The notes below the pieces were generated by a model. It worked only from the letters and a program-made list of their open reading frames with translations, did not search any database and was not told where the DNA came from. DNA of 64,000 nucleotides. Source: Paenibacillus sambharensis (GTDB taxonomy: Bacteria; Bacillota; Bacilli; Paenibacillales; Paenibacillaceae). A program made the position numbers and the translations under genes. Location of the stretch: positions 124,001 through 188,000 of the forward strand of contig NZ_QKRB01000051.1 of the NCBI RefSeq assembly GCF_003233845.1. Direction: 5' to 3'. Shown in pieces: positions 1 through 7,196 of the stretch (its first letter is position 1; the number at the start of each line of letters is the position of its first letter).

Positions 1-777
1 TCCATTGGCATTACGGGACAGCAGCTGCGACGAATCCGCTACATGGTCAGTTGTCACCTGGGAGGCCTTTATGAAGGCAGCAAGATTAGCGCGCATCTTC
101 TCAAAATTCGCGCCCAGCCTGCCGATCTCACCCTTCGCTTTTACATTTACCGGATTGCTAAGGTCACCTTCTGCGATAGTTGTCGATGCAGCAATCAGTC
201 TCTTGACCGGTGTAATGATGGACTGAGCCAGCAGTATAGCTGCCCCAATACAGGCAAGCAGTATACCGAGCTGGAACAACCCAAGTAGCCCGTTAGTCGC
301 TTTCGTCTCATCCATGGTTTGCTGAAGCGAGCCCTCGATTTTCTCCAGGTTGCTCGTGCGGAGGTCCTCAAGAGACTGGTTGATTTTCCCAACAATTACT
401 CCGACGTCCGATTGCTCCGTCATCGTGGTGTAAGCCGTATAGTTGTCCCGAATCCCCTGCACTTCCGCAGACGCGTTCGGGTTCAGCGATTCGTACTTTC
501 CAAGCATCTCCACGAACATACCGTCCAATCTTTTCATCTCAGCTAAAGCGGTTTCGGCGTCGACGAATTGCGCCCACATCAGAACACCCTGCATCTGCAT
601 CTCCGTCATGACTTGCTTCAAGCCTTGCGCGAGCACAGAAGACTGCAGCGTTCTCTCATTGATTTCCTGCAGCCGCTTCTCCTGCGAAATGGAGGAAGTA
701 ATCTGGTAACCATAACTTCCCGCCACCAACAAGACCAAAATTCCAAATGCCAAAAACGTTTTAACCCGAATACTCAT
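1..777 (-). CDS. Methyl-accepting chemotaxis protein, N-terminal part (cut by window edge)
   Basis: The reading frame starts at the ATG at 777 and runs off the left edge without a stop, so only about 259 residues are visible. It begins MSIRVKTFLAFGILVLLVAG, a first membrane segment. A helical extracytoplasmic sensor region of about 165 residues follows, resembling a four-helix-bundle MCP domain. A second membrane segment (LGLFQLGILLACIGAAILLA) leads into a HAMP-like stretch (ITPVKRLIAASTTIAEGDLS). The methylation and CheA-signalling domain lies outside the window. AGGGGTG lies just upstream of the start. The role would be transmembrane ligand sensing for chemotaxis. It follows the mal genes on the same strand but a terminator separates them, so it is probably an independent unit. 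A sigma-D-like promoter upstream fits this. The ligand is unknown. Confidence 0.85.
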   Translation of the reverse strand, partial: MSIRVKTFLAFGILVLLVAGSYGYQITSSISQEKRLQEINERTLQSSVLAQGLKQVMTEMQMQGVLMWAQFVDAETALAEMKRLDGMFVEMLGKYESLNPNASAEVQGIRDNYTAYTTMTEQSDVGVIVGKINQSLEDLRTSNLEKIEGSLQQTMDETKATNGLLGLFQLGILLACIGAAILLAQSIITPVKRLIAASTTIAEGDLSNPVNVKAKGEIGRLGANFEKMRANLAAFIKASQVTTDHVADSSQLLSRNANG

Positions 778-828
778 ACAGCACACCCCTTAATTCGACA
801 TTATCCGCCATCTAACGACATGAGTTAT

Positions 829-854
829 ATATCGGGTTAAGTGCTGCCCTTTTA
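829..854 (-). promoter_or_regulatory. Sigma-D (motility) type promoter for the chemoreceptor
   Basis: On the minus strand TAAA is followed after 14 bases by CCCGATAT, about 50 bp before the chemoreceptor start. The Bacillus sigma-D consensus is TAAA, about 15 bases, GCCGATAA. The match is good but the spacer is one base short. The remaining sequence from 855 to 1024 shows no gene. Confidence 0.5.
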
Positions 855-1024
855 ATAGAGAAGGAGAAACATTTCATAATATTATGCAAAATAAACATAC
901 GGATCGAATCTCCAGGAACGGCAGGGCGAGCCCCAAAGCCTACACTTGATGCAGTCGGAGAAGCCCCGTATCAAAGAATATGAATTCCCCCTCATGCTAT
1001 CAAGCGGTGAATGAACATAAACAA

Positions 1025-1064
1025 AGGCTGAGTGCGGCACAATAATCTGCCATTCACTCAGCCT
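1025..1064 (-). terminator. Terminator of the malEFG operon
   Basis: The inverted repeat AGGCTGAGTG / CACTCAGCCT (10 bp, 20-base loop) lies about 45 bp after malG. On the minus strand a T-rich stretch (TTTGTTTA) follows, giving an intrinsic terminator between malG and the chemoreceptor. Confidence 0.75.
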
Positions 1065-1110
1065 GAATTCTTTTCTTCTATTATATATGCGCTAATCCCT
1101 TATATCCTTC

Positions 1111-1947
1111 CTACCCCTTGCTTGCCCCAGCCGTTAATCCATCGACGAGGAAGCGCTGCAGGAAAATGAACAGCATTGTAACCGGCAGGGCCACGAGCAC
1201 CGCGCCCGCCGCAAACAGGGTGAACTCGGTCGAGTTCCGCTGACTCACCATTCGGTACAGTCCCACAGCCAGAGTGCGCTGCTCCTCGGTGCGAAGCACC
1301 AAGTCGGCAAAGATGAAATCGACGAACGCGCCGTTGAAGATCATTAAACTTGCATAGGTCAGCATAGGTTTCGACAGCGGGATCATGACGGAGACGAATA
1401 TCCGCATATGGCTTGCGCCATCAATCTTTGCCGCTTCCTCCAGACTGCGGGGAATCGTATCGAAGAACCCCTTGGCCACGAATACATTTGCAATCACTGC
1501 GCCGCTGCTGTACACGAGCACGAGTGCCCAGTGCGAATTGAGAAGCCCCATCGTATTGAGCAGTACATAGATCGCGATCATCGCCATAAAGCCCGGAAAC
1601 ATCTGCAGGACCAGCAGCGTGGTCAAAGATGTCTTCCTGCCCGCAAAGCGGTAGCGGGAAATCGCATACGAGGTGAGCAGCAGCAGGAATGTACCGAACA
1701 GCGTCGAGAGCGCGGCCACCTTCAAGGTATTCATGAACCAGACCGGATACTGCGTCTTAGAGAACAAATCCGCGTAGTGCACCAATGTAAACTGGCGCGG
1801 AATCAAGGTTTCACTGAACAAGCTGTTGCCCGACTTAAAAGATGACAATACAATCCATATGGCCGGGAACAGACTGATGCAGGTGAGAATAACCAGGACC
1901 AGGTAGGTGGCCGACAGCTTCATAATCGTCGAGGGTCTCCGGTTCAT
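1111..1947 (-). CDS. malG: Maltodextrin/cyclodextrin ABC transporter permease, MalG type
   Basis: This 278-residue integral membrane protein has six predicted membrane segments and the usual length of MalG/MdxG permeases. The cytoplasmic EAA loop, which docks the ATPase, is visible as EEAAKIDGASHMRIF around residues 165-180, and the conserved end GLTAGASKG is present. It pairs with MalF to form the membrane channel of a carbohydrate importer. Its start overlaps the malF stop by four bases (ATGA), indicating translational coupling. No ATP-binding protein gene is in the window. In many Firmicutes a shared MsmX/UgpC-type ATPase encoded elsewhere serves such importers, which is what I infer here. 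Substrate assignment rests on the neighbouring CGTase and cyclomaltodextrinase genes. Confidence 0.9.
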   Translation of the reverse strand: MNRRPSTIMKLSATYLVLVILTCISLFPAIWIVLSSFKSGNSLFSETLIPRQFTLVHYADLFSKTQYPVWFMNTLKVAALSTLFGTFLLLLTSYAISRYRFAGRKTSLTTLLVLQMFPGFMAMIAIYVLLNTMGLLNSHWALVLVYSSGAVIANVFVAKGFFDTIPRSLEEAAKIDGASHMRIFVSVMIPLSKPMLTYASLMIFNGAFVDFIFADLVLRTEEQRTLAVGLYRMVSQRNSTEFTLFAAGAVLVALPVTMLFIFLQRFLVDGLTAGASKG

Positions 1948-3251
1948 GCGATCATATCCTCCTCTTTGTACGACCTCGTCCGCCGGTAGCTCCAGATGGA
2001 GAAGGAGGCCACGATCATGAAGATCACGATTCCGATGACCGAAGCGAAGCTGTACTGAGACTGGTTAAGCGCCAGCTTATACAGCCAGGTGACGAGCAGA
2101 TCGGTATGTCCCGCGTACTGATAATCCGGGTTAACCGGATCACCGCTCGTAAGCAGGTAGATGACGTTAAAGTTATTGATATTTCCGGCAAACTGCATAA
2201 TAAGAATTGGTGCTGTGGCAAATAAGACCATTGGCAGCGTGATACTTCTAAACTTCTGCACCGGTCCCGCGCCATCGACCTCCGCCGCTTCATACAAGTC
2301 TCTTGGGATCGTCGTCAGCACGCCGAAGGCCAGTATCATCATCACCGGAATACCAAGCCACATATTCACCAGGATAACCGTTACTTTCGCCCAGAACGGA
2401 TCAGTCAGCCAGGGCAGTCCATCCAGCCCGAATGCCCGCAGGTAGCCGTTCACCGGACCGAACTGGTTGTTGAACATATTGCGCATCACAAGCAGGGACA
2501 CCATATTCGGTATAGCGAAGGGCACGATCAGCACCGTACGCCAGAAGCGCTTAAAGCGGACACCCGGCTGATGTATGAGAACCGCCACCAGCACGCCCCC
2601 GATATAAGTTGTTGCTGTAGCAATTACCGCCCAGATCAGCGTCCACTGCAGAATGCCCGCAAACGTCTTGCTCCAAACCTGCAGGCTGACCATCTTCGCG
2701 AAGTTATCAAACCCGACCCAATCCACCAGGTTCGCCGGCGGCAGAATAGGGTCTGCATAGTTTGTAAAGGCAAGCAAAACGGAGAAAATCAGCGGCAGAA
2801 TTGTCAGGAATGTAATGGCCAGAAAAGGCAGCGCCAGCACGATGTACGCAAAATGCTTGCGGCTGAGCTCCTTCAGTGACTGTGAGAAGCCGTGCGGCTC
2901 CTCTCCGTTGTCGCGCGACCGGCCCACCAGATAGGCGTCACGCACGGTGAGCACATAGATGAACAGGAAGAACAGCAGCGCGAGCAAGGCGATCAGACCG
3001 TCGATCATCATGAAGATGGAATGGTCGCCCTCCACCATCTTGGTCAGCCTGCCGACTTTGACCATACCGCTCGGCTGTTCGCCAAGCGTCACCAGGCCGT
3101 ACAGGCTCTCCGTCAGATGAAAGATAATAAAATATAAGCCGGCTCCCCATATAACCATAAACAGCAGGCCTTTGAGCCACTGCCGGTTATACAGCTGCCC
3201 GAGTCCCATAATGAGTGCAGATAGGATCGAGGCACATGTCTTTTTTGTCAT
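1944..3251 (-). CDS. malF: Maltodextrin/cyclodextrin ABC transporter permease, MalF type
   Basis: This 435-residue permease has the long N-terminal extension typical of Bacillus MdxF: a hydrophobic start with GLGQLYNRQWLKG and two extra membrane segments, before the six-segment core. The EAA loop reads YEAAEVDGAGPVQKF around residue 345. It lies between malE and malG in one operon, 19 bp after malE and overlapping malG by four bases. Its partner specificity (maltodextrin or cyclodextrin) cannot be told from the permease itself. The adjacent starch-degrading enzymes make linear or cyclic alpha-1,4-glucans the likely cargo. Confidence 0.9.
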   Translation of the reverse strand: MTKKTCASILSALIMGLGQLYNRQWLKGLLFMVIWGAGLYFIIFHLTESLYGLVTLGEQPSGMVKVGRLTKMVEGDHSIFMMIDGLIALLALLFFLFIYVLTVRDAYLVGRSRDNGEEPHGFSQSLKELSRKHFAYIVLALPFLAITFLTILPLIFSVLLAFTNYADPILPPANLVDWVGFDNFAKMVSLQVWSKTFAGILQWTLIWAVIATATTYIGGVLVAVLIHQPGVRFKRFWRTVLIVPFAIPNMVSLLVMRNMFNNQFGPVNGYLRAFGLDGLPWLTDPFWAKVTVILVNMWLGIPVMMILAFGVLTTIPRDLYEAAEVDGAGPVQKFRSITLPMVLFATAPILIMQFAGNINNFNVIYLLTSGDPVNPDYQYAGHTDLLVTWLYKLALNQSQYSFASVIGIVIFMIVASFSIWSYRRTRSYKEEDMIA

Positions 3252-3270
3252 TCAGAATACCACCTATCGT

Positions 3271-4590
3271 TTATTTCGACTGCATACCGGCCTTGATTGT
3301 AGCCACTGTCTGGTCCAGCGTCTGCTTCACATCCGCAGAAGGATTATCCCAAATCGTCATGAATGCAGCTCTAAGCGGATCCCAGACCGCATTTATCTCC
3401 GAAAGCGCCGGCATCGGCACCGAATGCTTGAACTGCTCGAAGAAGCCGCTGATAATCGGATCGTTCTTGATCATCGGATCCTCGCCCGCTTCCTTATGAG
3501 CTGGTATGGCCCCCGTTTGCTCGTAGTTCTTCAGCTGGTTCTCCTTGCTGCTGGCAAAATGGGCGAACAGCCTCGCTGCGACCGGATAGTTCGTATAAGA
3601 GTTCACATAATAAGATTTTACTCCCGAGAATGAAGTGGTTGGGTTCCCGTTCGGCGCTTTGGGCAGGACCGCAACACCAAAATTGACATCGTCCTTGAAA
3701 GCTCCAACCGACCAAGGTCCATCTATGTTCATAGCCAGCTTGCCTTCCTGGAACAGCTGTGTCTTGACATCGTACGTGACATCAGCTGCATCCATCGGAA
3801 GGATCGGCCGGAGCGACTGCAGGAACTCGAAGCCTTCCACCGTACCTTCGCCGTTTAATCCCATATCACTCGGGTCAGTATTGTCTTTCCCGAATATATA
3901 GCCGTCAAAGCTGCCAATGAACGGGTAGGTGTAGTAGCCCACGAATTCCCACATAATCGCATACTTGTTCTGACCGGGCGCATTATAAGTCTTGGCGAAG
4001 GCCGCGACCTCTTCCCATGTTTCCGGCGCCTCGGGCAGCAGATCTTTATTGTAAAACATCGCATAAGTTTCAACCGATTTGGGATAACCATAGAGCACAC
4101 CGTCATAAGTCGACGCCTGAATGGCTGCCTCCACCATAGCTGCGCGGGTTTCTTCCTCGAAAGCATCATTAGGCAGCAGAAGGCCCGCCTTCACCGCCTG
4201 GCCGATCTGGTCATGCGGCAGCGTCAGAATATCTGCGGCAAGCTTGGAGGGTCCGTCAGTTGCCAGCCTTGCTCCCTGCTCCCCGCCCGCAAGCTCCTCA
4301 ACTGCAACGGGCACGCCGTACTTCTCCTCGAAAGCCTTGCCGATTTTCTTCATGTAGTCGACCTGCTCCTTCGATTCCCAGACGACAAGTTTGGCGCCTT
4401 CTTCCGGCACCAGCTCCTCTTCTTCCGCTCCTTGTTCATTCCCCCCGGCAACTCCGTTACTATTCTTGTTGCTCACTTCCGGTCCGTTGCTTGTGCCGCT
4501 GCATGCCGTCATCGCAGCCGCCATTACGATGCAGAGCAGCACCAATACCAAACCTCTTGTCTTTCTGTCCAGCCGTGTCTTTTTCCGCAT
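3271..4590 (-). CDS. malE: Maltodextrin/cyclodextrin-binding lipoprotein, MalE type
   Basis: I place the start at the ATG at 4590, with AGGAAGGGG upstream, rather than at a longer in-frame ATG at 4704, which would lie inside a terminator hairpin. The protein has 439 residues. A basic N-terminus and hydrophobic stretch end in AAAMTAC, a lipobox-like site with Cys30 as the likely lipidated residue. An acidic/Asn-rich linker leads to a family 1 extracellular solute-binding domain (KLVVWESKEQVDYMKKIGKA, later EGKLAMNIDGPWSVGAFK). It would capture maltodextrins or cyclodextrins at the outer membrane face and deliver them to MalFG. It is the first gene of the operon, about 215 bases after a promoter that overlaps a LacI-type operator. 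Confidence 0.9.
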   Translation of the reverse strand: MRKKTRLDRKTRGLVLVLLCIVMAAAMTACSGTSNGPEVSNKNSNGVAGGNEQGAEEEELVPEEGAKLVVWESKEQVDYMKKIGKAFEEKYGVPVAVEELAGGEQGARLATDGPSKLAADILTLPHDQIGQAVKAGLLLPNDAFEEETRAAMVEAAIQASTYDGVLYGYPKSVETYAMFYNKDLLPEAPETWEEVAAFAKTYNAPGQNKYAIMWEFVGYYTYPFIGSFDGYIFGKDNTDPSDMGLNGEGTVEGFEFLQSLRPILPMDAADVTYDVKTQLFQEGKLAMNIDGPWSVGAFKDDVNFGVAVLPKAPNGNPTTSFSGVKSYYVNSYTNYPVAARLFAHFASSKENQLKNYEQTGAIPAHKEAGEDPMIKNDPIISGFFEQFKHSVPMPALSEINAVWDPLRAAFMTIWDNPSADVKQTLDQTVATIKAGMQSK

Positions 4591-4704
4591 TGCGTAAACG
4601 CCCCTTCCTGTTCTCCCATGTAGTAGACATTCAGCTGATACAGCCGGGTATACACTTAAGATGCAAGCGATTCTCCCAGCCTCGCCCTCTTGCAGGCAGC
4701 GCAC

Positions 4705-4777
4705 AAAAAAAAGGATACAGCCCCGTCACGTCCCGTGTCCGAGGTTGTACCCTTCCAGGTAGCATTGCCTTCAAATT
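4705..4777 (-). promoter_or_regulatory. malE 5' leader: shared motif plus intrinsic terminator
   Basis: Between the malE promoter and start codon, minus-strand sequence at 4741-4752 (GGGTACAACCTC) can pair with GGGGCTGTATCC at 4713-4724: 12 positions, one mismatch, two G-U pairs. An uninterrupted run of eight T follows (4712-4705). This is a strong intrinsic terminator inside the leader, before the first gene, so read-through must be regulated or partial. Upstream of the stem lies AAGGCAATG (4771-4763). The same AAGGCAATG followed by GGGTnCAACCTCG recurs in the leader of the divergent gene at 5072. Confidence 0.65.
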
Positions 4778-4813
4778 GAAAGCTATATAATCATTGAATG
4801 TTCTGACAAAATT

Positions 4814-4844
4814 ATCTTAACCGAGCATAAAAACGTTTGCAAAC
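4814..4844 (-). promoter_or_regulatory. malE promoter with overlapping LacI-family operator
   Basis: The minus strand shows TTGCAA, 17 bases, TAAGAT, a good sigma-A promoter. The -35 lies inside the palindrome GTTTGCAAAC (4835-4844), adjoined by AAACGTTT. This resembles operators of LacI-family sugar repressors. The CGTase promoter has the same arrangement, suggesting one shared repressor whose gene is not in the window. Confidence 0.6.
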
Positions 4845-4939
4845 AAGTAATTTTCCTGTTTTCGGCAGTGAAAGCGCCTTATTCTAAGAATTATGCCAAA
4901 TTACTCCATCTTACTTCATTTCACTTCATCTGGCGGGTA

Positions 4940-4969
4940 TTGAACATTTCCAGCCACCTGTGCTATGCT
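4940..4969 (+). promoter_or_regulatory. Promoter of the cyclomaltodextrinase gene
   Basis: TTGAAC, 18 bases, TATGCT. Transcription should begin near 4976, so the shared leader motif (AAGGCAATG at 4982-4990) lies at the extreme 5' end of the transcript. Confidence 0.5.
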
Positions 4970-4974
4970 GTGGG

Positions 4975-5037
4975 AAATTCAAAGGCAATGAAACTCTCGG
5001 GTTCAACCTCGTTTTCAAGTGAGGTTGGGCCCTTTTT
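4975..5037 (+). promoter_or_regulatory. Cyclomaltodextrinase leader: shared motif plus intrinsic terminator
   Basis: GGGTTCAACCTC (4999-5010) pairs with GAGGTTGGGCCC (5021-5032), 12 bp with two G-U pairs and a 10-base loop. TTTTT (5033-5037) follows. No plus-strand gene lies upstream, so this terminator belongs to the leader of the gene at 5072. The 5' arm is nearly identical to the 5' arm of the malE leader terminator (one base differs), whereas the 3' arms differ. Both are preceded by AAGGCAATG. Confidence 0.65.
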
Positions 5038-5071
5038 GCGTTTTATTGACCTGCCAAGGAGATGAATTAGT

Positions 5072-6877
5072 ATGCAACTGGAAGCCATTTATCACCGTCC
5101 CAAGCTCAACTGGTCTTATGCACTGGATGATCGAACCCTGCACATCCGCCTTCGAACCCGCAGGGATGATGTCGATCGGGTCGATCTCTTCTACGGCGAC
5201 AAATACGGCTGGGACAAAACCAATTCTGTCAAGCCCATGGTCAAGTGGGGCTCTGACCGCCTGTTCGATTACTGGGAAGCAGCTGTGCAGCCGCCCTACC
5301 GCAGGCTGGTCTACTTTTTTGGCCTGCATGCTGGAACAGAGAGCGTTTATCTGCTGGAAAAGGGCTTTCAGACGGAAGCACCATCGGTTTCTTACGAAGG
5401 GCTGTTTGATTTCCCCTTTATCAATCCGGCAGACGTATTCAAGCCGCCTGTCTGGGCCAAAGAAGCCATCTTCTATCAAATCTTTCCTGACCGGTTCGCC
5501 TGTGGGGACCCGTCCATCAATCCTCCTGCGGTAGAGCCCTGGGGCGGAACACCTACACCCAAGAACTTCTTTGGCGGTGATCTGCAGGGCGTTATCGACC
5601 ACCTTGATTATCTGCATGACTTGGGAATCAACGCGATCTACTTCAATCCGCTGTTCGAAGCGACCACAAACCACCGGTATGATACCAAGGATTATCTGCG
5701 TGTCGACCCTTATCTTGGCACCAACGACAAGCTGAAAGAACTAGTAGATGCCTGTCACAGCAAGGGAATTCGGGTTATGCTTGATGCCGTGTTCAATCAC
5801 TGCGGCCATACGTTTCCGCCTTTCGTGGATGTGCAGGAGAAGGGAGAAGCCTCCCCTTATGCAGGCTGGTTCCATGTCCGGGAATGGCCGCTTGCCGTGA
5901 AGGAGGATGGCACAACCTACGACACGTTCGGCTTTGAGCCAATCATGCCCAAGCTGAACACAGAGCACCCTGAAGTAAAAGCATACCTGCTCAAGGTGGC
6001 CAGCTACTGGCTGACGGAAATCGGCATCGACGGCTGGAGGCTCGATGTAGCGAACGAGGTGGACCATCAGTTCTGGCGTGAATTCCGCAAGGTCGTCAAG
6101 GAAGCTAATCCAGAGGCGTATATCGTCGGCGAAATTATGCACGACTCTCTGCCCTGGCTGCTTGGTGATCAATTCGATGCCGTTATGAATTATCCGTTCA
6201 CGAACATTCTGCTGCAGTTCTTCGCTCACAAGAAGACAGATGCCGGGCAGTTTGCCGATGCGATTACAACCCAGCTCGCGAACTATCCCAAGCCAGTCAA
6301 CGAGGTCGCATTCAACCTGCTTGGCAGCCATGACACAGACCGCTTGCTGTCGCTGTGCGAAGGCTCTGTCGAACGGGTTAAGCTGGCTACTTTATTCCAG
6401 CTGACATATCCCGGTACCCCATGCATCTACTACGGGGATGAAATCGGGATGGACGGCAACCATGACCCGGACAACCGCAAGTGTATGATATGGGACCCTG
6501 CACAGCAGAACCAGGAGCTGTTCAGCTTTTTCCGTGACATGATTCGTCTGCGCCGTTTGTCTCCCGCCCTGCGGGACGGTTCGATCCGTTTCATAAGCAT
6601 TGCGGATCACGACCACATTCTCGCCTACGAAAGACAGGCGGATGAGGAGCGCTATCTGATTGTTCTGAACAATCAGGATCAGGCGGTAATCGTGCAGGTA
6701 CCCGTAACAGACAGCCAGAGATGGCAGCACCAGACAGGGGAACAAGAGCTCCTGGAAGCATCAGATGAAGTGCTGCATATACCGCTCGAAGCCTATGGCT
6801 GGGCCATTCTCAAAGCGGCGGATACCCATTCCGGGAAAAAATTGGTTGACAATATCGACCAGCCGATTCTAAAATGA
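5072..6877 (+). CDS. Cyclomaltodextrinase / neopullulanase / maltogenic amylase (GH13 subfamily 20)
   Basis: This 601-residue protein has no signal peptide, so it is cytoplasmic. Residues 1-120 fit the N-terminal CBM34-like dimerisation domain, followed by a GH13 (beta/alpha)8 barrel. Conserved regions are visible: DAVFNHCGH (238-246), [10 protein letters not shown] with nucleophile Asp325, GEIMHD with acid/base Glu354, and GSHDTDR with Asp421. MPKLNTEHP is a neopullulanase-type signature. The family hydrolyses cyclodextrins, pullulan or maltodextrins to maltose, panose and glucose. Next to a CGTase and an importer, opening imported cyclodextrins is the likely job. AAGGAG stands 9 bases before the ATG. 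An intrinsic terminator in its leader suggests attenuation. Cyclomaltodextrinase and neopullulanase cannot be separated by sequence alone. Confidence 0.93.
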   Translation: MQLEAIYHRPKLNWSYALDDRTLHIRLRTRRDDVDRVDLFYGDKYGWDKTNSVKPMVKWGSDRLFDYWEAAVQPPYRRLVYFFGLHAGTESVYLLEKGFQTEAPSVSYEGLFDFPFINPADVFKPPVWAKEAIFYQIFPDRFACGDPSINPPAVEPWGGTPTPKNFFGGDLQGVIDHLDYLHDLGINAIYFNPLFEATTNHRYDTKDYLRVDPYLGTNDKLKELVDACHSKGIRVMLDAVFNHCGHTFPPFVDVQEKGEASPYAGWFHVREWPLAVKEDGTTYDTFGFEPIMPKLNTEHPEVKAYLLKVASYWLTEIGIDGWRLDVANEVDHQFWREFRKVVKEANPEAYIVGEIMHDSLPWLLGDQFDAVMNYPFTNILLQFFAHKKTDAGQFADAITTQLANYPKPVNEVAFNLLGSHDTDRLLSLCEGSVERVKLATLFQLTYPGTPCIYYGDEIGMDGNHDPDNRKCMIWDPAQQNQELFSFFRDMIRLRRLSPALRDGSIRFISIADHDHILAYERQADEERYLIVLNNQDQAVIVQVPVTDSQRWQHQTGEQELLEASDEVLHIPLEAYGWAILKAADTHSGKKLVDNIDQPILK

Positions 6878-7007
6878 AAGCGCAATAGCAAGTAACCCAT
6901 GTCCACCGTAACAGGGGGCAAAACAGCAGCAGGAGAGCAATTACAGATCGTCTAAACCACAATCTGAGGGCAACTGCATTTTCCGGCTGCGAAAGCAGCT
7001 TGAAAAC

Positions 7008-7049
7008 AACCCCGGAATCTCTATCCAAGAGATATCCGGGGTTATTTTG
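7008..7049 (+). terminator. Terminator after the cyclomaltodextrinase gene
   Basis: AACCCCGGA / TCCGGGGTT with an inner ATCTCT / AGAGAT stem, followed by ATTTTGC. A GCTGC-GAAA-GCAGC tetraloop hairpin (6986-6999) and GGGCAACTG (6968-6976) precede it, loosely recalling the two mal leaders. The stop codon is 130 bases upstream and the likely CGTase promoter is downstream, so ordinary termination is the simplest reading. Confidence 0.75.
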
Positions 7050-7080
7050 CGTTTGGCCCTGTGAAAGGAGGAATTCGCGA

Positions 7081-7127
7081 AAGCGCTTAAGCGCTTAATT
7101 GCAAACGCTTGCGAAGTAAAATAAGCA
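7081..7127 (+). promoter_or_regulatory. CGTase promoter with cre-like and LacI-type operators
   Basis: Two adjacent AAGCGCTT palindromes (7081-7096) resemble a CcpA catabolite-responsive element. They are followed by TTGCAAACGCTTGCGAA (7099-7115), a near-palindromic LacI-family operator. Its TTGCAA serves as a -35 hexamer, 17 bases before TAAGCA (7122-7127). The malE promoter has the same TTGCAA-17-TAAG layout. Glucose repression and maltodextrin induction are inferred. Confidence 0.55.
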
Positions 7128-7196
7128 GCATGAACATCATCATACTTGTCACTGTTCACCTCTGTGAAATCCAAATTTTGAAAGGTGGTCTATAAC

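Noticed and set aside
3271-4704. Longer malE reading frame starting at 4704
   Set aside because: The extra 38 codons lie beside the leader terminator, have no ribosome site, and would bury the lipoprotein signal.
4975-5037. Leader element as a cyclic-di-GMP, T-box or BglG-type antiterminator (RAT) site
   Set aside because: Conserved sequences of those classes are not present; only GGCAA is loosely similar to a RAT.
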